The notes: generated from the sequence alone by a model not told the origin. 64,000 bases of DNA from Apricaphanius iberus (GCA_028564705.1 JAPXFQ010001297.1:620001-684000), one strand, 5' to 3'. Positions 29,761 through 42,735 are shown, numbered from the stretch's first letter. Numbers and translations are program-made.

Positions 29761-32280
29761 TTTGAGGTACCTTTAGACCGTAATACATTTCAAGCAAGTA
29801 ATGAATATACATTACATTAAACTAAGATTATTGTATTAAAAATGTTTCTTACTGGTCTAATATTGTAATCCTAAATGTCATGTTTTTATGAGCTGTGAGT
29901 AGACCATCATCACAATTCACTGAAATAAGAGCTTGAAAACATAAGCTTGAGTATAATTAATCTATACAATTTGTTTATGTTGTCAATAGGGTTTCTAAAA
30001 TAAATATTTTTTTCAGTATTCATATTAACTGAATATAGCAGACTTTAAAACCATGTCTAAAAGTGCGTACAAGCACAGAGATTGGAAATCTCGGTGCTGT
30101 GTTCTCAATATTTCCATACATCACAAGGATATTGTGGTAAAACATTGAGCACACTTACATGAAGAACATACAAAGTAGCAAAATATAGTTCATAAAATGT
30201 TAGATTTTGTCTCGGAAAATAAAAGTTTTAAGGTAAAAGTGCAACATAAAAGCAGTTAGTCTAGGCAGACCTAACGATGTAAAACCAGGAGATGGCAGCA
30301 TCCTCAAATTATTTAATCTGCAAAGAAAACAAACTGTGACATTGTCACACTGTTTTTGTAAGCTTCGTTGGTGACATTATGCTTGAGTATTAACTTTAGA
30401 GAATGCTTATTTATTTGGCAATGATACCAGTGGTTTGAAGACAAATAGGATATTGACTGGTGTGTTTCTATTACTGGTCTCTTAAAATTATATATCAGTT
30501 TCCTCCAGTAAAGAAAGAACAGCTTCTTTCATATCTGGCACCTACTACAGCTTTGTAGACTCAGTAGGTGAGGAAGAGAGGAGGAAGGGGAAAGTCACAG
30601 AACATGCAGTCATCACCTGTGAATGAATTAGCCTTTTAGAGCTGCCCTCTCACCATTTTGACAAGTGTCAGTGTTATTAATAGGGGCTTTTTCTTTCATT
30701 TAAAACAACCTACACAGCAATGAAACCTTGTGTGTCCCCTGTCATTCACTTTGTTCATGAGGCAATACATGTTTGCAGAACTAGCTGACAGGACAGCAGG
30801 CCAACTGTACTCTGTGTTAATAAAGACTACATTTACTGAATTATTTTCACTGGTTTGAAAACAAGACAGAATCTACCAGCAACATATGTTTGATTTATGT
30901 AGTCGTTTTATGTTTGTCTTGTGGATATACATACAAGATTGGAAATGTAAGCAATATAAGCAAGTGTTGTGTTGAAATTTTGACATGTTTTCCAACTTTT
31001 ACAGATTTACAAGAAAACCAACATTCATAAATATTATACCAACCAAAATGTTGTCATTTTCTTTAGGTTTATAAAAAATCATGGGTTAATTTTTCATCTG
31101 CATTTGTAAATCTCTCAGAAGTTTCAAAATTGGGTTTCGTACCAATTCTTTCAATATTCTTCCTACCTGTTCCTCATGTATAAGACTTCAGTTTCTCAAA
31201 GATTGTTTGATCAAATGAGTGGGTGGCTCAAGGGTCAAGGGAAAAAGTGGCAGCGGTTTTACCTTTTAGGATCATTCATCATTTCTCAATTATAGGTATT
31301 AAATTTACATCAGCAGAAAACAACTAAACAAGGCCTGGAACACTGTGCATTCATAAGATCCAGGGTACTTCAATGTAGACATTCTGACCAATCAACTTTA
31401 AGATGAACTGCACTTCTTTGTGGTGCATCCTGGAGTAGGTTTCACATAGGTTAGCGCTAACATGGTTCAAGATTGTCCCACTATCTCCAAGCACACATGT
31501 TTTTTAGATCACCTCATCTTGGTCAGTTGGTCATGCAGCTCATCCTCCTAACAGGCTGTCTTCTATCTTCAAAACATCTATTTAATCTACAAAAAACATT
31601 GCAATATTAAGATATTTTACAGTGTTGTTTTAATACTGTATAAAAATTACCAACATCCTACAGACTATAAGCTATGTATAAGAAGCTTATATATATATAT
31701 ATATATATATTTCATGGGAGCCTGATATAGTTTTAACTTGCATTTGAAACAACTTTTGAAAACTTTCTAGAATAAACTTTCATAAGTAATGACAGCCAAG
31801 TTTAAGTTTAATTTTTGTCTCCAAAATAATTACCTATTGCTTTGTCCTGTGGTTTAATGGTAGTTGAATTCAGGGTTTCTATATCTTTTTCCTGTCAAAA
31901 TTCCACACTTCTCCAAACTTCTATAGTTCAAACGTTTTTATTTTAAACTAAATATTTTCAGGCTCACCTGAGAAACCTTAATAGGATGTTGTTAAATGTA
32001 TATTCACAGAAGTCAAGATTTAAATAGATAATAAGAAAGGAAAAACAGGTGGAAAATGGATAGAGCTTAATGAGTAGATTTATAGACAAGCAGACAAGTA
32101 AATTAATGAAAATGGACACACTGATGCATAGACGATTGAGAAGTGTATGGATAGATAGAGATACAATAGGGAATCATTTAACATAGAAATTCAAGAGTTA
32201 TTGTGTGACTATTTTTTCTATATGTGAAACATCCATGCATTTAAAAAAAAAAAACTATCAGTTAATGAGACATGACAGAT
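29761..32280. other. No gene recognised; ubl3 downstream flank
   Basis: 2.5 kb of AT-rich sequence without supported exons or known repeats, apart from a (TA)n run at about 31,688-31,711. A short imperfect hairpin is at 30,072-30,098. This is the 3' side of ubl3. Confidence 0.5.
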
Positions 32281-33863
32281 GTGCACTTCAATAACCTTTA
32301 TTTAGTTTATAGATGTATTTCATTTTGAAGATTTGGAGGGGTTGGGAGTGGGAGTATTAGTGCTATTTACAACTGGTTTCAAAACTTGTTTTTTTTTCTC
32401 TGTACAGATTTCAAACCTGATCAATATAAACAATATTTTAAGACCTAGTTCTGTTACAAAGCAATTCTTTAAAGCACAAAAAAAACACAAAACAAGCTGA
32501 TTACATTAAATTACAAATAAAATAAAAACTTGACAGAAGAAAACGGAATTAAAAACCCATCAGTCCATTAAGGATTGGGGAGGATTTGCTGTTAAACACA
32601 AAGACATCGTGTGTGAGTGCCTGTGAACTGGCTAGGAGCTAACCATTTACACAATCAGCGACTAAACACTAATGGACATCACCAAGATCTAAAATCTCCA
32701 TGTTCTAGATAAAGATTCATATTAAATATATTCTACATCTGTTAACCTTACATTGGAACATTACTTCCATTGGAAACATAAAATAAAACCCATTTCATAC
32801 ATTTGCTTTAATCTGAATAAAGAGCACATGCTTCTGTTGTGCAAAATAGACTCAATAATGCTGAAGGAAAAGAAAGATAGACTTAAGACGAGGAGGGAGC
32901 ATATTCAATCTTACAGTGACATCTCAGAGAGACCCTTCACAACACTCATAGACAAATGATGAGATCAGGATGTTGCAGGAAAGGGAGAAAAATTCACATA
33001 ATGCTTTATTAAATCACCAGCTTAGTTGGTCAGTAATACACATGGACTGCTAGAACCCAGTCTCAAAAGACAAAGGACCACCAACACTGGTTGATTCCAT
33101 ACTTGTTTGCTTGTTAGGCTTTATTTGGCTAAAACAGGATTATTTCTGTACAGCTTTGTGATTTATGTCCTGCGACCAATAAGGGCACATGTAGAGGAGG
33201 GCAGTTAAAAAGGACACCAATGTGTTCAGAGTGAGTGAGTCAGTCCTAGTTGGAGTTTTCTGATTAGGCACGTTTTACACTTCCTCTGCTGCACTCAGGT
33301 GCTTTCATTCAAACACACAAGGTTTTACACCCAGCGTCACATTGAGGTTTTGATGAGTTTAGTAGTTGAAACTCTCAGCTGGTCTATATGAGATAAAAAG
33401 GCCACACATACAAACTTGGCCACTGTGTTGCAACGCGAAGCAGCTAGAACAAAGAGCCAGCCGCAAACCGACTCCACCGGCCGGCCGAAGATGGTGAGAG
33501 GTGGGACACTGTATGGCAGAAGGCTTAGGAAAGAGGGAAAGAGAAAGAAAAAAACCCACATGCAAATCCAGTTCCTTCCTGTACTTTTCAGTTATAACAA
33601 CAAATCAAGTATAGCATAGGAATCAACTCTATTGTTAATCATCTTTCTGCTCCCCAATTCTGTCTTGGATTAGCCTGAGCCTGCTGTCATCCTATTTTAT
33701 GTGTGAATGTGTGAATGGGGGAGGGTGCGAGTGGTGGTGAGGGGGAGAGTGGCGGGTGGGGTGCATCCGGGTGGCAGACAGGCTCCAGGACAGTCGTCGG
33801 GTCCAGGACATTGATGATGCGAACGGACTTGAAGAACGGAGGGCTGGCAGCGCAGGTGTGTAT
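32281..33863 (-). other. ubl3: ubl3 3' UTR (inferred extent)
   Basis: The stop codon is at 33,864-33,866. Downstream on the minus strand, AATAAA lies at 32,297-32,302, followed within 30 bases by a TG-containing stretch, giving a UTR of about 1.6 kb. Earlier AATAAA-like motifs near 33,003 and 33,117 could give shorter forms. A frame reading F-K-S-V-R-I-I-N-V-L-D-P at about 33,758-33,840 lies here but is not coding for ubl3. Confidence 0.5.
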
Positions 33864-33916
33864 TTACAGAATGACGCAGCAGTTACTCTCTCCAGTCTTC
33901 TCTCTATTCCTTTGAC
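33864..33916 (-). CDS. ubl3: ubl3 exon 5 with CAAX end
   Basis: 53 bases encoding G(split)-Q-R-N-R-E-K-T-G-E-S-N-C-C-V-I-L and stop TAA. The acceptor CCAG follows a (GT)n tract at about 33,921-33,935. The same bases are open in a second frame that continues leftward, but only the frame joined to exon 4 gives the conserved tail. Confidence 0.97.
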
Positions 33917-36900
33917 CTGGACACACACACACGTTAAGTATCGTCATAAGGACAAACAACAAAGTGTCTAATAAAAGTGATCTCGAGATCCATCTAATTA
34001 ACATATTAGATAATTTTTCACAATCTAACTAGGTTTGTCCTAACTAGAAAGTGGACCAAGTTTAGTTGCTTTGATCAGGCAAGAAATTAAGCTACACTTA
34101 ATTTATTTTGTTGATATCTATGATCTTGTGTTGAATGAAAAAAAAAATACGATTTTAGAAACAGTGATGTTTTTCTATCAAAAATCAATTTGATTCCAGC
34201 TAAAATCGTCAGCCAATAGATATTTTCTTTAATTGTTCTCGGTTATATGCATGTATTTGAAATTATGGATCTGTTGGATCCAATCTACAGTAATCTACAC
34301 CAGTCTTCTTGAGCGATTTACATCAGATCCATAATCTACACAATATGCTGTCTTGGGGAAAACATAAGTGCCAATCACTTGCACTACTGGCTTTTCCTGA
34401 AACAGAAACCATGTGTAGCAATAAATAATGCCCGGGGGTGGAATATTTAAAGGTTTTTCAGCTTGTGGAAAAGCCCTCTGAATGGAAACAAGGGCAATGG
34501 AGAGCTGGTTACCTTGGGAATTTGGCTCGGGCAAAGTTTCTCTGGCAACTAAATGCATCACTGTGGTCCTCCCTAGGGGCAGCTTGAGGGCTAGCGAAAG
34601 AAACAAAAAAAAAAGATGTAAAGGTCATTTTCAGGCAGTGTCATGTCGTCCAACATCAGTATCATTTCATTTCATTTATCATCTCCTCAATAGCACCCAG
34701 AGCTGGGAACAAATTAAAACAGAATAAAAAGAGTTGTGCTGCATTGTACAGAAAATTAAGTTGCTTCCGCAAGTGACAAAATGCAAGACTGCCAGGTAGG
34801 TCTAAGGCTGAGTAATAAAATATGATATGAAATTGACAAAAATGGATACAATAAAAAAAAAACTAAAGGATTCAAATAGTGCCACCTGTATAGTGACTTG
34901 ACTTCTCTTTAGTTCTTTAACTGTTCAGTTTCTTGAAAAAATATTAAAACTATAAACAAAACAAAAAAAATAAAGAATTTGAGTATAGCATTAAGTTAAG
35001 ATTGATCTTTAAAATATTTAGTTAGTTGTTTTTTTAATTATGTGGCTTCTAAATGACACTAGAAAACCACCAAAATGTGATGAATAAATAATGTCGCCAC
35101 AGCTATACTGATTAAATGTCAAATACTCTGCTGAGCTTTAACGTTACTTATTCAAGAATTTACAATGTGTTGATTTTTTATTTTACTTTAATTTAACACC
35201 AGATTGAGGTTTCCTTTCAGCAAATCTCTAATCTTAAACTGGTTGTTGTGAAGTGGTAAAGCTTTGGGAGAAACATAAACCCTCAATGAGAAGTGGCGAC
35301 CCATAACAAGGATATTTTTATAAACTCTAATTACGGCTGCACAATGTTGGAAAAATGATAATGCGATGTATTCTAACCATGTGATACAGTGTTATGAGAA
35401 AATACATGAATTTCCAGTACTTGAATAGCACTTTATAGGATCATGCTGCACTTCTGCCATGCTGATGAAACTTAACCTGAACTGATCTTACCTTTTTCAT
35501 TAATGTTATAAGTATGTGTTTCGTCTGTATTTGAGTTATCGTTATTGTTAGGGCTGCATTCTTGCCCTGAAAAAATTTTTGGTAAATATTGCAATGACAA
35601 TATTAGCTGCTCTGTGACCTTCAGCAATTTGAACAACGCCATTAGTGTCCCGTGCAAAGTTAATATTGCACATGCAGATATATTTATGATATATTGTGCA
35701 ACCATTCTTCTAATTTCTGTTTTCAACAGTTAAATACATTGAAATTTGATCCTCAACACTTTCAGCCTTTGTAGAATATGTAGCTTTAGCTGAGTACCTG
35801 TTTAATAAATATATAATCATGTCCTATTAAAACCAGTCCCTCATTCAAGCCATCACCATAGGGCAAAATGTTAACAGCCTTTTTGGCAGACACAGTTCGT
35901 GCTTTCTTTAAGAATATGTTAAATAAAAAATGCAACCACTATTAAAAGAAAACGCATCTCTTTTTTACAGTCTTCATTGCATCTGCACGCTCAATAAGCA
36001 TAAGTAAAAAAGATTTCAGATTTTCTTCAGTGGTATAAAATGGCCACTTTCAATTCTTATTGCAATATCACGACCTAGTGCGAAGTTATACAGTACCTAC
36101 AAAAAGTATTCTATGCCTCTGTATCTTTACCTGTAATCCCAAAGAAAAAATGTATTTCTACAAAATAATGACCAATACATAAAAAATATTGAATAATATA
36201 ATGATTGCAAAAATATTAACCTGTTCAAGTCCGTATTTTGTAGCTGTACCTTGACTGCAATCAGTCAATCTCAGAACATCCACCTTTTCTTCAAAACATT
36301 TTATCAGGTCAATGTTTCTTATTGTCTTGCTGGAAAATAAATCTTTTTCGAAGATGTAGTCCTTTTGCAGATGGAAACAAATTGTCCTCCAGGATTTTCC
36401 TATATCTTGCAGCGTTTATTTTACCCTCTACACAAGAATTTTGTTGATCATGATTGATTTGGAAAAGCAATGAAATGGGTAAAACATCCACGGGGGTGAA
36501 TACATTTTTGTAGGCATAGTCTAAATAGATAAATTGACTCAAACAACTGGGAATAATAATTTTAAATAACTGAGTTGCATTGGATAAAAAAAGAAAAAAA
36601 CTTGTTTGAACCATCCCCTCTAATAATATTAAGAACTAAACCTTTCATCCTGTTTTCATTTTAGAAACCCCTGAATGATTTGGCTTAGAAGTAAGAAGAT
36701 TTAGTGTTGCTTAACATTCAGCACCAGCAATAAGACGATATGATCCGTGGGATGAGTATGAAAGTATCAAAGGAAGGCTTTACTGAATTCAATTCTTTAA
36801 CATCTAGCTAAAATAAAAAATGGGTGGTTAAAAAAAAAGAAGTCTTAAAGCTGAAGGGGAAAATCTTTTCTTTTTCTCTTGTGGTTTTCATTTTCAAGCC

Positions 36901-39900
36901 ACCGTTCTCTCCCTCCTCTCTGTGTCTTCTTTGTCCTTCCCAAGGTCTACTCCGCTGCCAGTCCACCTTTTTTCTTTTTTCCGGATTTTCCTTTTTTTTT
37001 TCCGCTACCCTCTCCCTCCCTCAGCACCTCTGACTTGTCCAGAGCACTGAGGTGCCTCTGTTCTGTGGCTCAGGAAAAAGATCAGGACAGCAAAGAAGTT
37101 TCCAACTGCAAACTGCAGTGATTTCTGTGTGCATGTCTGTGAGCGCTCAGCCGTTTTTTTCCCTGGGCGGCAACAGCTCTGGTGTTTTCTCACCTCCTAG
37201 TGTTACGTTGCCGTGTAGAAAACGTCCCTGGTAGATCAGCCTCAGGATGTTTGGACTGCTGACTTGCTCCTCTTCCCAGTCTGGTAGAAACAGAAGGAAA
37301 CAGATGCAGAAAAAAAACATTATAGAAACAAATGGAAGGAAATATTGGCATTCATGATAAACTCATTTTATAGGTCTTCTCTAAATCTTTATCTCAAATC
37401 TTTCCCACTATTTACGTAATTTTCATCAACATTGCATAATATATTGCATATCAACTCGGGATAGTTGAACCACTGGAACAAAGAAAACAAAGTGAAAACA
37501 GCCACCAACTAGCGAAAGTACTTTAAATTTTACTACAAAAAATACTGTAATCATTAATGGCTCCATTCAAATTCAAAAATAAAAAAATAAATAGAAATAA
37601 AAATCAATACATTGCTTTTGAATATCGATACAATATTGTGACATACAATAACACGATATATCAACGCATTGATAATTTCTTACAACTCTATTATCAACTA
37701 AGTACAGTTTCAGCCAACAAACCATGCAATCAAAGGAAATTAGAAGCAAAGTCAAACATGGTGAAAATGTAAATGCTGCTCAGAAATTGTCCCAGAAGAG
37801 ACTTACAACATTTGCAAATACATAATTTTCTGGTTATATCCCACATGAATATGTTTTGCCTTTGTGAGATTTCCTGCAGAACTGTAGAAAGAAGAGCAGT
37901 GAAAGAAAAGCCTAAGGTGTGGATCTGGGGAAAAACTGAAAAGGAAAAACAGTGGAGAGAGTTTCACAGCAGCAGAGTCTGGTCACCAGATGTTTGTCTC
38001 TTCCTGAATCTAGGGTGTTGTTGCAAACCGACTGATCTGTTGTCTGGGAGGAACACAGGGCGCTTCCCAAACAGAAGACTCCAGTTGTGAAGGAGAATCC
38101 AACCTCATCTGGGATACTTGTGTTATTTATTTCTTTTCTAACCCTCTGGAAGAGCACTACACTCCCAGCTCCGTGGGAAAACGCCACATTTGGTTAAGTT
38201 CAGGATCAGGAGTATCAAATGCATTCTATCTCTTGCTCAGCAGCAGGAGCAACATTTAGAAGGTGGATGATTTTTAATGAGAACCGACATTCCTGGATGC
38301 AAGCATAAATCAGGGAAGAAGAAGTTCACTTAAGTTAACGCCAAAGATTTAGATGCATTCTCATTTACCTAGACGGGCATTTAAAAATAGTTCTTGCTTA
38401 TACGACAGTGTGCCTAATTGAAAACAAAATGTCACTTCATCAGCAAAGTGAAGCCTATGTGAAAATAGCTGATGCATAAACCCTAAGCACAATAAAACCA
38501 ACAAAAGTGAGTTCTACAGTCTTCAAAAGGAGATCTGAGAAATAAACGTGCAATCTAAAACCAATAAACACTTGAATAATTCTGTGATTATCTGTAGACA
38601 TACCAATATAGTGGATCCCCATCTATTCATTGTTCTACATTTGTAGAAAATCTCCCTATTCCGCACATTTTATTTTTGTAGTGTACTGTATATCTAAAAT
38701 ATTTGAAAGAAAATGCAGCTTGGGAAGCTGAAATGTCTCAAGAAAATGCAACCTGACAAATTTTGGTTGGCATTAGCAAAGCAGCCAAGAAAGAGCAGCA
38801 TTTCCTTGTCCTGGATGCTCTTTATGTTTTTCTGCTTTGAAAAACAAACTTTAGCTACTTAAATGATTTTCTTACAGCACCAACTTTAGCAGAGGAGCTC
38901 ACAATAATAAATTAAGTGTTGAACTTGATCAATATCAAAAACATGCAGGAAACTGGGCTATTAACACCATAGATGATTCTTCTCTCTCAGTCTGCAACCT
39001 TCTGGCAGACACATTTTTTTTATTTTGCATTTCTAAGTCATTAAAAAAATTCATGTAGATTTTCTAGGGCCCTAGAAAGACTTCGAGCTTCTTTTACGTA
39101 ACGACAAAAATACATAATGTTTGAATTTGAAGCTATAGGTCCAACTCCAAACAAAAAGGCTATCATATAGGCTGTAGTTTTCGATTAAACACAGTTTAAC
39201 ATAGTTACTGTTCCTACCCTCCTCTTTTCAAAACCTTCAATACAATTTTGTGTCAGCCATTATCTAAGGGTTTTGTTAAAAGTATCTTTAAAATTGTTTA
39301 AAACACTCACTAGCCAAAAACCTTCACTAATTACTTCGAGTATCTCTAATATGGCAGTGTTTCAAGGACATTTGGAACATCATGGTGTAAATAAAAAAAC
39401 ACTACTGGACCTCTGGCTTTTCTTGCTGAGAGCCAATATTCTAGCAATTATATTTTTTTTGTAGTCTATTGTATTACCATGTACTAAGCTATCACATATC
39501 AGTATGTTTCTCATATTAGTGAAATATTTTAATGACCAACAAAGAAGAAAATATAAAATCCTCCCATGTAACCTAATTCAAAACTATTTGGTGCCGCCCT
39601 CCTTCACTTAGAAACAGCCTGAAAGTAGGCAAATTCATCACATCTGAGCTTTTCCATGTCCTCGATTGTGACCCTTCCTTTGATAATTAGGTTTGTGTAA
39701 ACATCCGTAAAACAGGACATTACTTCCTTGTTCCTTACCCATAAGTTTTTTTTTCTTCTAACCTTTAACTGCAGTTTGCACATAATGACTCGGGGTTCTG
39801 TCTACAAAGTTCAGAAAATGATGCTTTAACTAAAAATGTGCCTGATGGTGTATATGCACTCCGGTTCAGTTTATTTTTTGGTTTGTTTGAAGTGGGCCCT

Positions 39901-40399
39901 TACAAAAAAAAAAAAAAAAAAGCCTGTTTGGAGCACAGACCAAAATAAAATAGGAATATATAATAGCTCAATTAAGCTAACCTAGAGGATTACTGAAGGA
40001 CAGTGGTGTATGATGGTAGTCCTCGACGGGTGGTGACATGCATGTCTTTAATGTGACCCTGCTTCAACACACACCTGATTTAAATCAGGGTTCTTTAAAA
40101 GATCTCTGCAGAATTTGCTGCCATGATTATGAGGTAATTTGGCTGTTTAAAACAGGTATGTTGAAGCAGCATACCTGAAGCAGTTGAATGCATTGAAACC
40201 ATGCTGGACATAAATCCCATATATGACACATACATTAGAGCAAAACTACAATTATGATCACAAATAAAGTGAAAAGAAAGGGCTACTCACCCATTGGCCA
40301 GTTGTCATAAACATGTTTGGCAATGTCTGCAGCTGAGTCGTTGGGAGAGAAGAGGAACTCATTCGTCTTTCCACTGACCAGAATAAGCCGCAGATTTAT
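33864..40399 (-). CDS. ubl3: ubl3 spliced coding region, exons 2-5 (partial: exon 1 missing)
   Basis: Joining 40,399-40,291, 37,280-37,194, 34,590-34,513 and 33,916-33,864 gives 108 residues in one frame, equal to human UBL3 (117) minus the nine residues of its first coding exon. The protein is a ubiquitin-fold membrane anchor. The fold starts I-N-L-R-L-I-L-V-S-G-K and runs to T-V-M-H-L-V-A-R-E. The C-terminus is E-S-N-C-C-V-I-L, a CAAX box (C-V-I-L) with an extra cysteine in front, suited to geranylgeranylation and palmitoylation. UBL3 sits on the plasma membrane and is reported to modify proteins through these cysteines and direct them to small extracellular vesicles. Differences from human are few (K-T-N-E for K-T-K-E, S-A-A-D for S-A-S-D, P-L-G-R for P-F-G-K), so constraint is strong. 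Confidence 0.95.
34513..34590 (-). CDS. ubl3: ubl3 exon 4
   Basis: 78 bases encoding L-K-L-P-L-G-R-T-T-V-M-H-L-V-A-R-E-T and the P-E-P-N-S-Q linker, the last strand of the fold and the start of the tail. The acceptor is TTCGCTAG and the donor is GTAACC. Confidence 0.97.
35335..35703. mobile_element. MITE with GGCTGCACAAT ends
   Basis: The left end GGCTGCACAATGTTGG and the right end, read on the other strand, GGTTGCACAATATATC are inverted. The family (GGCTGCACAATAT.. termini) is common in fish. There is no coding content. The target duplication is not clear. Confidence 0.55.
36091..36517 (-). mobile_element. Deleted Tc1 element in ubl3 intron 3
   Basis: The left terminus CAGTACCTACAAAAAGTATT follows TA at 36,089. 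The right terminus on the other strand is TGCCTACAAAAATGTATTCA, ending at about 36,516 before TA. Only about 430 bases remain of a 1.5-kb class. Confidence 0.75.
36309..36435 (-). pseudogene. Tc1 transposase fragment (catalytic centre)
   Basis: The frame encodes V-E-G-K-I-N-A-A-R-Y-R-K-I-L-E then R-F-I-F-Q-Q-D-N-K-K-H, which includes the second catalytic aspartate in Q-Q-D-N and the proline-lacking relic of D-N-D-P-K-H. The flanking domains are deleted. Confidence 0.8.
37194..37280 (-). CDS. ubl3: ubl3 exon 3
   Basis: 87 bases encoding D-W-E-E-E-Q-V-S-S-P-N through G-N-V-T-L-G, with a split aspartate at its start (G|AC) and a split alanine at its end (G|CC). The acceptor is TTCTACCAG and the donor is GTGAGA. 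This part covers the middle strands of the ubiquitin fold. Confidence 0.97.
37281..40290 (-). other. ubl3: ubl3 intron 2
   Basis: 3.0 kb with no supported exon. A segment near 37,620-37,680 (GAATATCGATACAATATTGT, ACGATATATCAACG) resembles a fish MITE but has no clear ends. A poly(A) run lies at about 39,905-39,920. Confidence 0.75.
40291..40399 (-). CDS. ubl3: ubl3 exon 2
   Basis: 109 bases, 36 codons plus one base, encoding the first half of the ubiquitin fold (I-N-L-R-L-I-L-V through H-V-Y-D-N-W-P-M). The acceptor is TTGCAG directly before ATA and the donor is GTGAGT after 40,291. The initiator methionine and N-terminal residues come from exon 1, outside the window. Confidence 0.97.
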
Positions 40400-40630
40400 C
40401 TGCAACACAAAGCGAAAGACACAAAATATGTTAGAAATGAGCTGAGGGCTCAATAATGGAAATGTTTAAAATGAACACCAAGGTGGAAAACAGATATCTC
40501 TTGGTTATAGTTGAATGGACATGCATACAGGTTCAAGCAAAGTAATTTAATAGGAGGATATGGAAACCCTGTGGTGCATTCTTCCCCTGAATCAACTCCC
40601 ATCTGTCTCCCAAACTTCCTCCCCCTTTAA

Positions 40631-40632
<2 letters not shown>

Positions 40633-40671
<39 letters not shown>
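40633..40671 (+). repeat. (AT)n microsatellite
   Basis: About 19 uninterrupted AT units, directly followed by the TAGGGGTGGG end of a MITE. Confidence 0.97.
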
Positions 40672-40673
<2 letters not shown>

Positions 40674-41205
40674 GGGTGGGGGAAAAAATAAATTCACATA
40701 AGAGTCTTGATTGTTTGCTTGATGATTTCCAATTGATTTTTTGAAATAAAAATAACAAATCAATTTTCAAAAAAATATATATTTTCATTTAATTTTTTCA
40801 TGCAGCCCAGGCTTGGAAAAAAAGGTTTAAGTTAATTTTATCATGAAGTATATTTAAGTATGTAGCAGTTTACTTTAGAAAATCTTTACTTTTCATTCAT
40901 TCTGTTGTAAAGGTGTAAGATGTGGGAAGTAGAGCATTCAGAAAATTATATATCTTTTCAATACTATAGTGAATAAAAAATCTGCAATATTTAAGAATCT
41001 CAATTGAAATTACAAAAAAAATCATAAAAGAATTGAATCAGGAGAAAATCATATTGCCTCAGCCTTACAAATTGGCACCTTTTTTTAACTAATAGTATTG
41101 ATTTGGAATCGATTCTGAATCGAGAATTGGTTCTGAATCGAGAATCAATTCTGAATTGAATCGTCACTCCACAAATCGGAATCGGACTGGTAGTTCAACA
41201 GATTT
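40671..41205. mobile_element. Candidate MITE with GAATCGATT-type repeats
   Basis: Starts with TAGGGGTGGGGG then A-rich sequence. Near its right side it contains repeated GATTCTGAATCGAGAATTGG / GAATCGAGAATCAATTCTG motifs and ACAAATCGGAATCGGACTGG, all typical of a fish MITE family. The opposite GGGTGGG terminus is missing, so it is probably truncated. Confidence 0.5.
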
Positions 41206-42735
41206 TAACGTATAGTATAAACAGAAAATGAGGGGCTGTAGTAACATCTTTGTTAAAACACTGAACATTAAAAAAGGGCAGTAAGACGTTTACACAATCA
41301 TCTTAAAGCTGCAATATGTATTTTTTTGTTAAAACAAAACAGTTATTTTAATCAATAGTCCGTTTTTTTCCTATCGTGATGATATGATACGATCTAGAAC
41401 TTTTTGTTGCAGTTGCATGTAGAAGTTGCAATTCCATCTTTATTGAGGTCGTTTGGGTTTGTACCATCTTATGAGAGTACAGGCTGTGACATAATGATGC
41501 ACGTGCTTACCCTTGTATGTGCTTTCACAAGGAGGTGTGTTCTCTGTCAGTTAGCCGCTAGATAAGCTCAGATAGCGAGCTCAAACACCCACCCAAACTC
41601 CAGTAAGTCAAGGAAAAGAATCATTGTGTCCACAGCTAAAAAAAAAAAAAAAATTACCTCTGACCATCGTAGAGCTCAGGTTAATGAGCACGTGCTTGCA
41701 AGTCAAAGGAGGCTGCATTTTGCTGACTGCAGTTCCTCTAACAGCCACATGGTGCACTCGCAGCTAACTCTACAAAGCATTAAAGCCTTGATCATTTTGT
41801 TTTTTTAATAATATGCAAGCGGTTACATTTTCCAGAATAAATTACTCTCTACAAAAAACTGACAATGTGGGCAGCTGCAAAAGTTCAATCAAGGCTGCAG
41901 GTCTCAATTCTGGGGAAGGGGCTCCAACCTTGGTCTGCACCTTTCAGTCCATGGGGATGTAAAACTGGTTCGTTGTGGGTTTGTACTTCTTGGGAATGTT
42001 CTTTATTTTTCAACCTGGACCTTATTTATATCATTTATCATGTTCATTTACTCACCCTGACAAGTTTGGAGCTACTTGGAGTCCTTTGTGAGAAGTTTAT
42101 ATCCAGTCGCAATCGGCGTATATCCATATAATGGGAATCAATTAGGGAAGGAGATTTGCCGCCTGTAAAATGGCATTATCTGCCCCTAAACGGCCTCATT
42201 TATCCAATGTTTTGTTATTAATAGTGAGCAATATGCCCCTATGAGTTCAGAATGTCTTGGAAGTGCTGCAGTATTATCTTCTGGGGTTTTTACAGGCTTT
42301 TATTCCAACTGATTCCAACTTACACTAACCAGGAATTTCAATGACATTGCCGTCCACCACTGAAGCTATGGTTTGCTTTGGTTGCGGAAAGGGAGCCTGT
42401 GGAATCTGTGGAAATGCGACTTATGTATTATTATTATTATTATGTACGACCGCCATAGAGCACAGAGTGAAAGCTCTGCTCAGACTACAACTGGGATGGA
42501 GCATGGCAGTGACGTAATTGAAATTGCGTGATTGTGTAGTTGTATTATAAGCCACTAAATAACCCCAGAAAAGACTAAATAAGCACTTCCGAGATGTTCT
42601 GTACACGTTTGCTTGTTTCCAAATTGCACTAACCAAATGCAGGGTTTTTCCTAGGTCAAAAAAGGCCAGAAGTGGTACCCACTGGAGGACTCAAAGGCAC
42701 GTGTCATGTTTGTTTTTGTTTTTTTGCCTATATGA

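Larger units (their letters stand above)
34591..37193 (-). other. ubl3: ubl3 intron 3
   Basis: 2.6 kb with GT..AG borders, containing a MITE (35,335-35,703) and a Tc1 derivative (36,091-36,517). The rest has no recognised element. A T/C-rich stretch at about 36,860-37,020 lies close to the donor of exon 3. Confidence 0.8.

Noticed and set aside
33758..33840. A protein-like frame reading F-K-S-V-R-I-I-N-V-L-D-P on the minus strand
   Set aside because: It lies beyond the ubl3 stop, is preceded by a stop, and matches no known protein. Treated as 3' UTR.
33692..33928. A 78-codon minus-strand frame overlapping ubl3 exon 5
   Set aside because: It uses a different frame from the conserved ubl3 tail. 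The spliced frame stops at 33,864.
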